Source: an uncultured Acetatifactor sp. (lineage in GTDB: Bacteria > Bacillota > Clostridia > Lachnospirales > Lachnospiraceae). From it: DNA of 64,000 bases. Location: the NCBI GenBank assembly GCA_910584865.1, contig CAJUCE010000006.1, positions 62,001 to 126,000 of the forward strand, written 5' to 3'. Shown piece after piece: positions 43,792-51,162 of the stretch (its first letter is position 1; each line of letters begins with the position of its first letter). Made by a program: the position numbers and the translations under genes. Below the pieces are notes generated by a model. It saw only the letters and a program-made list of their open reading frames with translations, was not told where the DNA came from and did no database searches.

Positions 43792-44535
43792 TCACAGCAG
43801 CGACGTGATCATGATATCATCAAAAATAGAATCCTGGCTGATCACGATCTTTCCGGTCTTCATCATCTCCAGGATAATCAGGAATGTAACGATCACTTCC
43901 ATTTTTCCTCCCTGTTTCTCCAAAAGATTCCGAAAACTGAAGGATTTGTGTTCTCTGGCATAAGCCTCTACATACAATGTCTTGACATCCATGTCGATCT
44001 CTTCCTTTTCGATATTGCCGTACTGGCTTCGGATCGGATCGATCTTGTCCTCCTGGCGTTTTATAATGGACTTGAAAATTCCGTGCAGCTTGCTCAGCGT
44101 CATATCGCCGATCAATTCCTTATAATCGAGCGGATACTGATACAATGCAACTTCCGGAGGAATGTTTTTGGCTCTGTACAGATTCTTCGCGGCATCCACC
44201 TGACGATCCTTCAGTTCAAGAGACATATATTTGTACATCTTGTACTCCAACAGTTTCTGAACCAATTCCTGTCTGGGATCCTCTTCTTCCCCTTCCTCGT
44301 CCACTTCCTTGGGTAACAGCATGCGGCACTTGATATCGATCAATGTAGCCGCCATCACCAGGAATTCACTCATGATATTCATGTCGTCAGTATCCATCTT
44401 CCGGATATAATCCAGATATTGTTCCGTGATCTCCACGATGGGAATATCATAAATATCCACTTTATTTTTATCAATCAAATGAAGCAGCAGATCCAGCGGA
44501 CCTTCAAATACTTCCAGTTTTACAGGTATCGCCAT
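43792..44535 (-). CDS. scpA: Segregation and condensation protein A (kleisin)
   Basis: 247 residues from the ATG at 44535 (MAIPVKLEVFEGPLDLLLHL), with GAGG about 6 nt upstream; the frame is open further back but without family similarity. The N-terminal FEGPLDLLLHLIDKNKVDIY binds the SMC neck, and a C-terminal winged helix binds the other head. It acts with SMC and ScpB. It is first of the scpA-scpB pair. Confidence 0.96.
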   Translation of the reverse strand: MAIPVKLEVFEGPLDLLLHLIDKNKVDIYDIPIVEITEQYLDYIRKMDTDDMNIMSEFLVMAATLIDIKCRMLLPKEVDEEGEEEDPRQELVQKLLEYKMYKYMSLELKDRQVDAAKNLYRAKNIPPEVALYQYPLDYKELIGDMTLSKLHGIFKSIIKRQEDKIDPIRSQYGNIEKEEIDMDVKTLYVEAYAREHKSFSFRNLLEKQGGKMEVIVTFLIILEMMKTGKIVISQDSIFDDIMITSLL

Positions 44536-44636
44536 GGTATCCTCACATGTGCTTTCTTCCGGTTGTCCAATCGCCCAAGTTCTTATTTTACCTTTTTTTT
44601 CCAATTATTTCAAGGAAGAACATTTGTTCCAGATTA

Positions 44637-45497
44637 TTACTGCGGAGATTGGAAATCGATCACCCACAGTTCCGCCGGATTAAAGATCCTCACCGGAATC
44701 GTGTGACTTCCCATGCCCCTGCTCAGCACCATGGTCTTTGCGCCTTCCCGAAAGATCCCGCCGTCATATTTCGGGAATAAACGCCAGGCAGGCGAGATTA
44801 CGCCCTTGCCCCAGACAGGAATACGTACCACTCCGCCATGAACATGTCCCGAAAGAGTCAAATCTGCCCCCCATGCGGCATATTGGGGAAAATAATCCGG
44901 ATTATGCGCAAGCAATACCGTAAACAGCTCCTCCGGAGCCTGTCCCAATATTCCGTTCAGATAATCCGGATCCATCTGCGCAAGCCAAATCCGCTGATAA
45001 TAATCTTCTCCGATTTCCGCTCCGTATATGGCGATTCCGTATTCCGGCAATATGACATGGCAATTCACCAGCGGTGCAATCCCCATCTCTGTGAGGGCAT
45101 TTTTGTATCGCTCTGCCATATCGCCATACACATCCGGATGCAGCCTGATACGCTGTTCGTGATTTCCGTTGCCATAATAAACAGGATAGGATTTTGCCAA
45201 TTCTCTCAGAAATGCCAAAGCGGGTTCCGGCGATTCTTTCCCTCTGGCCGTCAGCATATCTCCGGCAATCAATACAAAATCCGGCTTCTGTTCCCGTATG
45301 GCCTCCAGAAGCCTTTCATTGCTGCCGCCATATTGCTTATTGTGCAAATCCGACAAAACCACGGCTCTGCACCGCCTTTTCATTCTATCGTCCTGTACCG
45401 TAAGTTTCCGCACGACAAAACGGTTGCTGTCAAACAGCATCACCCATAGAACGATCACCGCAAGGATTCCAATGACCGTGATCAACAAATCTATCAT
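44637..45497 (-). CDS. Membrane-anchored metallophosphoesterase
   Basis: 286 residues. An N-terminal membrane helix (about 2-22) is followed by the calcineurin-like fold: LSDLHNKQYG (first metal motif), AGDML, GNGNHE and SGHVHGG. Such YkuE/YaeI-like enzymes cleave phosphoesters, in some cases of lipids such as UDP-diacylglucosamine; the substrate here is unknown. The active site may face either side of the membrane. AAAGGA lies before the ATG. Confidence 0.88.
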   Translation of the reverse strand: MIDLLITVIGILAVIVLWVMLFDSNRFVVRKLTVQDDRMKRRCRAVVLSDLHNKQYGGSNERLLEAIREQKPDFVLIAGDMLTARGKESPEPALAFLRELAKSYPVYYGNGNHEQRIRLHPDVYGDMAERYKNALTEMGIAPLVNCHVILPEYGIAIYGAEIGEDYYQRIWLAQMDPDYLNGILGQAPEELFTVLLAHNPDYFPQYAAWGADLTLSGHVHGGVVRIPVWGKGVISPAWRLFPKYDGGIFREGAKTMVLSRGMGSHTIPVRIFNPAELWVIDFQSPQ

Positions 45498-45804
45498 ATA
45501 TATCCTTTCATTATCCGCTTATTTTCCTGGCAAAATATGCTTTCGGAAGTCGTCTTCTTCATTATTCCGGCTGTCATTGCCTGTTCAGGTATACCGCTGC
45601 ATAAACCCGAGCGCAGTGCCCGCCTCTGCACCGGAACAAGGCGAGGACGGAGGCAATGGAAATGCCTGCCGCCAACGACACTATCCCGGTGCAGACAGCA
45701 AGCGCATTACACAAGGATGAATACACGGGGTACCGGATCCGGCACATTGCTTTTGTCCACCCATGCCCTGACATCCCTGCGCCGTTTAAAAACAATCTCC
45801 AGAA
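45498..45804. other. 307-bp gap between the phosphoesterase gene and the second carboxypeptidase gene
   Basis: No supported gene. A short minus-strand open frame (45574-45795) starts only from TTG without a clear ribosome binding site and resembles no family I know. A promoter for the phosphoesterase gene is expected here but I could not place a good one. Confidence 0.5.
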
Positions 45805-46962
45805 TCACGGCAGAAAATAACCGAATACCTTCTGCAGATAATCCGTGTACCGCGCCTTCTCCACATCCTCCGCATACAATACCGGCACACTTCCGATCTC
45901 CTGACCGTTCAATGAATATACTGCCCGGCCGGCCTCCGCACCCTTTTCCACCGGCGCATCCACCTTCTCGGGGAGCTTCAGAGTCTTCTCCACCACCGAC
46001 AAATCGCTGCCTGCAGTATCCAGATAGCGGAATTCTCCCTGATATGCTATCTTGACCTCTTCTGTGATGCCGCCCTCTACAGGCAGGGGCGGCAAGCTAT
46101 CCTGATTTTCATCTATGTAGATATCGCATACACTGAAGCCATATGTCAGTAATGTCTGCGCGTCCCCGAAACGGGTCTTGTAATCCGGAGCCCCCATCAC
46201 CACTGCGATCAGGTCAATGCCGTCCTTGGAGGCCGTGGCAGCAAAACAGTATTTTGCCTTCGAAGTAGATCCTGTCTTCAAACCTGTCGTCCACTGATAT
46301 TGTTTCAGCAGTTTATTGGTACTGTTCAGGGTAAAAGTGGAAGTTCCCTGTCTTGTCTCATGGGTGATATCCTCCATCCAGATCTTCGTATAATTGAAAA
46401 TGTCAGGATGATTTACCGTCAATTCCCGGGACATAATCGCCACATCCCTGGCCGAGGTGTAATGGTTATCAGAATCGCTCAGCCCACAGCAATCCTCAAA
46501 ATGGGTATCTGTCATCCCCAGTTCCTGCGCTCTCTCGTTCATCATCGCCACAAATGCCTCTTCGCTGCCCGCTATATGCTCCGCCACTGCCACGCTGGCA
46601 TCATTGCCGGAGGATACGGCGATACATTTGATCATGGTATCCAGCGTCTGTGTTTCCCCCTGAGCCAGATAGACCTGGGAGCCCCCCATGGAACTGGCAT
46701 GCTCACTGGTGGTCACCTGATCCGTAAGGCTGATCTTCCCTGCGTCGATGGCTTCGAAGGTGAGAAGCAGCGTCATAATCTTCGTAATACTGGCAGGGCT
46801 TCTGCGTTCCGTGGAATTAAGCTCATAGATCACTTCTCCTGTGGAGCTTTCTATCAGAATCACCGACGGAGCAGAAATCGCCACATTTGCTTTTACGGGT
46901 AATCCCTGGAACAGAAAAAACAGCGCCGCAAGGAACACTGCGGAAACCTTTTTCCCAAACAT
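45805..46962 (-). CDS. D-alanyl-D-alanine carboxypeptidase (second paralogue)
   Basis: 385 residues from the ATG at 46962 (MFGKKVSAVFLAALFFLF), giving a normal signal peptide cleaved near KANVAIS; a GTG five codons earlier with AAGGGAAGG upstream is an alternative. Active-site motifs are SPASITKIMT (SxxK), SSGNDASVAVAEH (SxN) and TGLKTGSTSKAK (KTG). The C-terminal beta domain is followed by an amphipathic end (YTDYLQKVFGYFL) for membrane attachment. It is a peptidoglycan D,D-carboxypeptidase outside the cytoplasm. Confidence 0.92.
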   Translation of the reverse strand: MFGKKVSAVFLAALFFLFQGLPVKANVAISAPSVILIESSTGEVIYELNSTERRSPASITKIMTLLLTFEAIDAGKISLTDQVTTSEHASSMGGSQVYLAQGETQTLDTMIKCIAVSSGNDASVAVAEHIAGSEEAFVAMMNERAQELGMTDTHFEDCCGLSDSDNHYTSARDVAIMSRELTVNHPDIFNYTKIWMEDITHETRQGTSTFTLNSTNKLLKQYQWTTGLKTGSTSKAKYCFAATASKDGIDLIAVVMGAPDYKTRFGDAQTLLTYGFSVCDIYIDENQDSLPPLPVEGGITEEVKIAYQGEFRYLDTAGSDLSVVEKTLKLPEKVDAPVEKGAEAGRAVYSLNGQEIGSVPVLYAEDVEKARYTDYLQKVFGYFLP

Positions 46963-47076
46963 AAAAAATACCACACTCCCTATTCCTTCCCTTTGTCTAT
47001 AGAATATGAGAATGCGGCCCAATATATACCATGTGCATATGCACAGCAACGCACATGCCCCTAAATTTCCGCATAC

Positions 47077-47103
47077 AAAATCCCCAGCTATAAAAGCCGG
47101 GGA
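47077..47103 (-). terminator. Rho-independent terminator after rpsU
   Basis: On the minus strand CCCCGGC and GCTGGGG pair around TTTTATA, followed by ATTTTG, 9 bp after the rpsU stop. Confidence 0.8.
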
Positions 47104-47111
47104 TCAGTCGC

Positions 47112-47288
47112 TTAGTTATATTTACGTTTACGTGCAGCTTCAGACTTCTTTTTCCGTCTTACGCTTGGTTTCTCGTAATGCTCACGCTTGCGAATCTCCT
47201 GCTGGATACCAGCCTTAGCACAGCTTCTTTTAAAACGACGTAAAGCGCTGTCTAATGTTTCGTTTTCTTTTACGATTACGTTTGACAT
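47112..47288 (-). CDS. rpsU: 30S ribosomal protein S21
   Basis: 58 residues from the ATG at 47288 (MSNVIVKENETLDSALRRFK), which has GGAGGTCGG upstream. The C-terminus is strongly basic (RRKKKSEAARKRKYN), as in all bS21 proteins, which help mRNA binding at the 30S platform. It is a single-gene unit with its own promoter (47373-47400) and terminator. Confidence 0.97.
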   Translation of the reverse strand: MSNVIVKENETLDSALRRFKRSCAKAGIQQEIRKREHYEKPSVRRKKKSEAARKRKYN

Positions 47289-47372
47289 GTCCACCCGACC
47301 TCCCTTCAGTCCCTCAAGTTTCATGACTGAGTGGGTTATTTATGTACTGCACTTGGCATATACACATTCTTT

Positions 47373-47400
47373 ATTATACCACAAAAGTCTTGTACGTCAA
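47373..47400 (-). promoter_or_regulatory. Sigma-A promoter for rpsU
   Basis: On the minus strand, TTGACG (47395-47400), 16 nt, TATAAT (47373-47378), about 85 nt before the rpsU start. Confidence 0.85.
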
Positions 47401-47473
47401 CTGTTTTTTACAGTTTTTAACAATCTTTTTTTAGATTTTTTTGGGGGCTTTTTTGGCTTTCTTCCAGGCCCTT

Positions 47474-49123
47474 TCAAATCCCTGATTTTTCCAGCGGTCC
47501 GATCAGCTTATCATACAGATCCAGCCCAAAACTGGTCAGCTCCGGCGCATGCTGAATCATTTTAAAGGTGCGCTTTCCCTCTTTTGTGCGTTCCGCACTT
47601 AAAAATTCCATGGCGGAATCCTCCGCCGCAAGATATTCCTCATATACCCTTTTGGCAAAAGACAGCAGATGCGTGACTGTCAGCACTTTTACCCCTGCCT
47701 CCGTCAGAGCCTTTGTGATATCGTAGGCAATCACAGAGCCTTCTTTCTCCGTGGTAGAAGCAAATGATTCGTTCAGCAGAACCATGGAAGCATCCCCCAA
47801 TTGATCCACAATCCGGCTCATCCTGCCCAGCTCCTCATCCAGCCGCCCGCTGTTCATGGCACTGTCCTCCCGGCGTGTAAAATGAGTAAAAAACTTCGGG
47901 AAAATCCCGCTTTCATAAGTTTGTGCCGCCACAAACATTCCGCACTGCATCATCACCTGGGCGATACCGATACTCCGCAGGAAGGTGGATTTGCCGCCCT
48001 GATTGGCCCCGGTGACAATGAGCAGCCTCTTCCCTGCAATGTCACAGCTGTTTCCCACAGGATCTCTTTTCTGCTCCAATCCCATAACCATCTCCTTCAG
48101 CTCCCGGAACCGCAGAGTTTCCTGTTCTCCTGCTTTCGGATAACAGTACCCCATCCGGAATCTGGCCAGATGATGCGCTACATTGACAGCCCCCCGGTAG
48201 AAAGCCGCCTGAACATGAAGTTGGTTAAAAAAACCGCTGAAGGCATTCACGAAAGGCTCACAGCATGCCACAATATAGCGAACCGCATTGAACTCCAGCT
48301 GCTCCGCCTGGGCTGCCAGCTCCGTTCCCCGCTGGAGATTCACCAGGGTCTTCGACCTCTCGGCGGCAAAATTCTGGGCACGGCTGATCAGAGATTCCGG
48401 ACGGCGGTACTTTTTCGTTTCCGTGGCTACCTCCTCCAGGCGAAAGTCCCCCAGCTTCAGACCGTCCCCCAGGCTGCAGCCAAGAACGATCCTCGGTTTC
48501 TTCACCATCCGGCCCCAAATTCCGTCCTCATGCTCTTTGTCATTGGCATAGAAGGCGATCCCCTTCAGGATATTTTGCAGATCCTCTTCTTTTTCGTCGG
48601 AAAATTCCCGGTACAGCCGCTCCCGAAAAGCCAAAAGTCCCTCCGCATGCAGCCTGTCTGCGTATTTTGCCAAGATGGCCTTCAGCTTTGCCAGGCTTAT
48701 CACAAACAGCTGCAGCACATGAATCTCCATAATCAGCGCTCTGGCACTATTCCGGCTGCCCGCTTTATTTCCCGCCCTTCTCCCCAGGCGGTCCCAATCC
48801 TTCAGCACACTGTCCGCATATTCATACAGTTCACAGATAAAGGATTCCTGCGCCAGACAATCCCGGAGAATCTCCTGACGGTAGAGGATTTCCGCATCCG
48901 TTTCAAGGGGAACCATCATCACCTTTTTCATGATGCTTTCCAGAAAGGCATCCGGCTCTCCCAACGCAATGATCCTGTCTTTCTCCTCTTCGTCCCTGAT
49001 TACATCCCGGGAAGCTGCCCAAAACAGGGTATCCAGCCCCAGATCCCGTATTACAGCTCCTTCTTCAAAATAATGTCCCTCATTTGCCCATTCTTTTTCC
49101 TGATATAACAGACACGCCTTCAT
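47474..49123 (-). CDS. MutS-like ATPase without mismatch-recognition domain
   Basis: 549 residues. A helical core and lever region (about 60-330) leads into the MutS ATPase domain with Walker A TGANQGGKSTFLRSIG, THFTRREDS, and Walker B-type MVLLNESFASTTEKEGS, then LTVTHLL. The N-terminal mismatch-binding domain of MutS is absent, so it is not a standard repair protein; its task is unknown. In related genomes I recall such genes occurring as adjacent pairs. Here the partner directly upstream (stop overlapping this start by 4 nt) is broken by an internal deletion. Confidence 0.82.
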   Translation of the reverse strand: MKACLLYQEKEWANEGHYFEEGAVIRDLGLDTLFWAASRDVIRDEEEKDRIIALGEPDAFLESIMKKVMMVPLETDAEILYRQEILRDCLAQESFICELYEYADSVLKDWDRLGRRAGNKAGSRNSARALIMEIHVLQLFVISLAKLKAILAKYADRLHAEGLLAFRERLYREFSDEKEEDLQNILKGIAFYANDKEHEDGIWGRMVKKPRIVLGCSLGDGLKLGDFRLEEVATETKKYRRPESLISRAQNFAAERSKTLVNLQRGTELAAQAEQLEFNAVRYIVACCEPFVNAFSGFFNQLHVQAAFYRGAVNVAHHLARFRMGYCYPKAGEQETLRFRELKEMVMGLEQKRDPVGNSCDIAGKRLLIVTGANQGGKSTFLRSIGIAQVMMQCGMFVAAQTYESGIFPKFFTHFTRREDSAMNSGRLDEELGRMSRIVDQLGDASMVLLNESFASTTEKEGSVIAYDITKALTEAGVKVLTVTHLLSFAKRVYEEYLAAEDSAMEFLSAERTKEGKRTFKMIQHAPELTSFGLDLYDKLIGPLEKSGI

Positions 49124-49762
49124 GCCAGCCGCTCCTTTAACTGCTCATATGTCAAGCCATGCTTTCCCACCAGACTGCCGGCATCCGCCGGTACGTCTTC
49201 ATTGCTCCGCTCGATCCGGAAGGTACGCCTCCCCTCTCTGTCCAGCACTGCACGCAGTGATACCAGCCTTGTATCTGCTCCGGCCAGTTCGCTTAAGTGG
49301 GTCACGTAAATGCCCCGGCAACACTGATTCAGGAAATAGTCCAGCACCCTTTTTCCCATAATACAGGCATCGTAATTCGCCGCCGTGGTAAACAGCTCAT
49401 TGATAACCACAAACAAAAAAGCCTGCCCGTTTATGGAGGCTGCCATGATATTTGCCAGCCTCTCCAATTCTTCCTCCAGCTTTCCCCGTCCTGTCTCCAC
49501 GCTTTCTTCTACGCAAAAATGTGTCAAAAACACAGAGAATATCGTACATCCCGCCCCGCCCGATATCCGAGAACACTTCCCTGCGGTAGTCCTCACAGTC
49601 TGCATCGGCCGGAAAATAGTAGTAGTACGAGGAAACTTCCTCTCCCCAGTCCAGGCGGATCCGCTCGATCACCTGATCCAGGTTCAGATCCCGGAAAAAG
49701 GCCGGGCGTGCTTTCTCTTTATAGGGGCTTTCTGCCATGTCCAATATGCTTGTAAATTTCAC
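49120..49762 (-). pseudogene. MutS-like ATPase gene, internally deleted and frameshifted
   Basis: The 5' part (49762 to about 49530, GTG start with GGGAGG upstream) encodes a family N-terminus: VKFTSILDMAESPY, FFRDLNLDQVIERI, YYYYFPADADCEDYRREVF. The 3' part (about 49560 to 49120, another frame) encodes the ATPase end: VFLTHFCVEESVETGRGKLE, FLFVVINELFTTAANYD, YVTHLSELAGADTRL. By comparison with the intact neighbour, roughly 320 codons, including Walker A, are missing and the two parts are out of frame. The last bases overlap the start of the intact paralogue, so it was once translationally coupled. Confidence 0.85.
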
Positions 49763-49807
49763 GGCCCTGTTACCTCCCGTCCGCTTTTTTACTGGAATCA
49801 ACCCTTC

Positions 49808-49938
49808 TCAGTACACATTGAGAATACGACCCTGGTCCAGCTGTCTTGCCCCTGCCCCTTTGACGATCAGAGGAAGCTTATCCGGACTTTTTTCCATAGC
49901 ACAAGATCAGAATCTATCTTTCTTTTCAGTAGTTCCAT
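49808..49938 (-). pseudogene. Remnant of an AAA_14/DUF4143-type ATPase, N-terminal part only
   Basis: From the ATG at 49938 (GGGAG 5 nt upstream) the translation MELLKRKIDSDLVLWKK is typical of the start of these ATPases. After a run of six A bases the frame shifts by one and continues as SPDKLPLIVKGAGARQ, exactly where the family's GARQVGKT Walker A would come, but the sequence ends at LDQGRILNVY and a stop. So it carries a frameshift, a 6-nt insertion or variant at GAGARQ, and loss of the rest of the gene. It is recognised by eye only. Confidence 0.65.
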
Positions 49939-49982
49939 TTGTTCTCCCGTCAAAATATATTCTGTTCTCAGTCATTTTATTG

Positions 49983-50096
49983 TGTCACAAAATTCCAAGC
50001 AATTCAACCACGATTTGTCACAAAATTCCAATCGCATTCTCTTATATTATCACACTTTTCCGAAATAATTTGACGCACTTTTCACAAAACTTCCAA
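49983..50096. repeat. Four direct repeats of TGTCACAAAATTCCAA spaced 32-33 bp
   Basis: Exact copies at 49983-49998 and 50016-50031, and degenerate copies at 50048-50063 (TATCACACTTTTCCGA) and 50081-50096 (TTCACAAAACTTCCAA). The intervening 16-17 bp are unrelated. The spacing is close to three turns of DNA, so all copies face the same side of the helix. It lies just upstream of the ATPase remnant and may be an operator or iteron-like array. Confidence 0.7.
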
Positions 50097-50114
50097 ATTG
50101 ACTTTGTTATACCG

Positions 50115-50150
50115 AAAAAAACATCCTCACAAAACCTGCAAGGATGCTTT
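50115..50150 (-). terminator. Hairpin terminator downstream of the LysM gene
   Basis: CATCCT (50122-50127) pairs with AGGATG (50141-50146). On the minus strand it is followed by seven T. On the plus strand it is followed by CTTTTTCTT, so it may work in both directions. Confidence 0.7.
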
Positions 50151-50154
50151 TTCT

Positions 50155-50261
50155 TGATGGGAAGTTTTCTACCATGGGAAGCTTTTCTGCCATGGAAAGC
50201 TTTTCTACCATGGGAAGCCTTTCTGCCATAGGAAGTTTTTCTACCATGGGAAGCCTCTCCT
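50155..50261. repeat. Six 18-bp tandem repeats (CCATGGGAAGCTTTTCTG type)
   Basis: Units start near 50154, then 50172, 50190, 50208, 50226 and 50244. They alternate in the last base between TCTG and TCTA, suggesting a 36-bp higher-order unit. The core CCATGG is palindromic. The array begins 9 bp after the LysM gene stop. Related arrays are at 13614, 31943 and 34539. Confidence 0.88.
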
Positions 50262-50270
50262 TCCTTACTC

Positions 50271-51068
50271 TCATAAATTGGGTATATTGACCAGCTGGCC
50301 GGCGTGAATCATATCCGCGTCGCTGATCTGGGGATTGGCGGCCTTAAGCGCTTTCAGGCTGATCCCATGCCGCAGCGCGATATGAGAAAGGGTATCTCCG
50401 GGAGCCACCGTGCAGCCTCCCATGATCATTGTCACATATGCATCCCCGCGGCTTAGCCCGAACATGGCATTTCCCTCTTTCGTAATGCGGAAAACACCTT
50501 CCTGACGCAGTGTCCCCTCATTTTCGTCATAGGAATACAGTACCGCATGTCTGCCTGAATTTTCCGCTCCCAACGCCATATGCACATTGATACGGCAGGG
50601 ATAAGCCTCCCTGTCTGTCATATAAAACTGTTCGGCAATCATGGCTCCCGAATATTCCCGGGCCTTCTCCTCCGGAAGTACCTCCTCAAAACAAACTTCC
50701 ACATGAACCGGCACATCCGTCCGCTTCACATCCCGGCCGCTTACGCTGAAGGCAATTTCGTCATTGGCATGCAGCGCCAGTGTGGCATTCTGTCCCGCCA
50801 GCTTTTCCAGAAGATCTACCGGTACCGTAAAGATATTCCCCACTGAAAAATTGACATTTTCCCCTTTTCCGTTCCGGATCGCCTCATCCAGCCGCTCCAC
50901 CATCACATTCCAGTCCACGGTAGCCTCCTCAAAGGCTCCCTGGTTTAAAATTACCCGGCTGCCGGCCGCTTCCGCTGTATTTTTCTGCGGCAGCAATGGG
51001 ATCAATACAAAAATCAGCGGCAGCACCAACAGTCTGAATCTTGTCCTTTTCTTATAAGTTTTTTTCAT
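50271..51068 (-). CDS. Secreted or membrane-anchored LysM-domain protein
   Basis: 265 residues from the ATG at 51068; the GGAGG before it lies inside a longer TTG reading. An N-terminal helix (about 12-32) is a signal peptide or anchor. The middle 170 residues are unrecognised but contain beta-sandwich-like EIAFSVSGRDVKRTDVPVHV. The last 45 residues are a LysM module (GDTLSHIALRHGISLKALKAANP, then GQLVNIPNL), which binds peptidoglycan. A cell-wall location is likely; the function is unknown. Confidence 0.85.
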   Translation of the reverse strand: MKKTYKKRTRFRLLVLPLIFVLIPLLPQKNTAEAAGSRVILNQGAFEEATVDWNVMVERLDEAIRNGKGENVNFSVGNIFTVPVDLLEKLAGQNATLALHANDEIAFSVSGRDVKRTDVPVHVEVCFEEVLPEEKAREYSGAMIAEQFYMTDREAYPCRINVHMALGAENSGRHAVLYSYDENEGTLRQEGVFRITKEGNAMFGLSRGDAYVTMIMGGCTVAPGDTLSHIALRHGISLKALKAANPQISDADMIHAGQLVNIPNL

Positions 51069-51162
51069 TTTTTCCTCCAATTGTTTTTGTATTTGAGTCT
51101 ATCTCTATTTCAGTATGCCCAATCGAAAGAAAAAAATCAGCTGTTTTCACAATATATGCTTC

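Larger units (their letters stand above)
49939..50270. other. Gene-free stretch holding a phased repeat array, a terminator and 18-bp repeats
   Basis: No coding region is supported between the ATPase remnant and the LysM gene. It contains the phased direct repeats (49983-50096), a terminator-like hairpin (50115-50150) and the 18-bp repeat array (50155-50261), each listed separately. Base composition is more AT-rich than the neighbouring genes. Confidence 0.7.

Noticed and set aside
45574..45795. Minus-strand open frame of 73 codons after the second carboxypeptidase gene
   Set aside because: It starts only at TTG, has no ribosome binding site and no recognisable features.
49983..50096. Degenerate CRISPR array
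   Set aside because: The repeats (16 bp) and spacers (16-17 bp) are too short and half the copies are degenerate; an operator array is more likely.
49737..50231. Plus-strand open frame of 164 codons running through the repeat arrays
   Set aside because: It overlaps the ATPase remnant antisense and is kept open mainly by the low-complexity repeats; it has no ribosome binding site.
50155..50261. CRISPR array
   Set aside because: The 18-bp units abut directly, without unique spacers, and no cas genes are in the window; the same holds for the arrays at 13614 and 14599.
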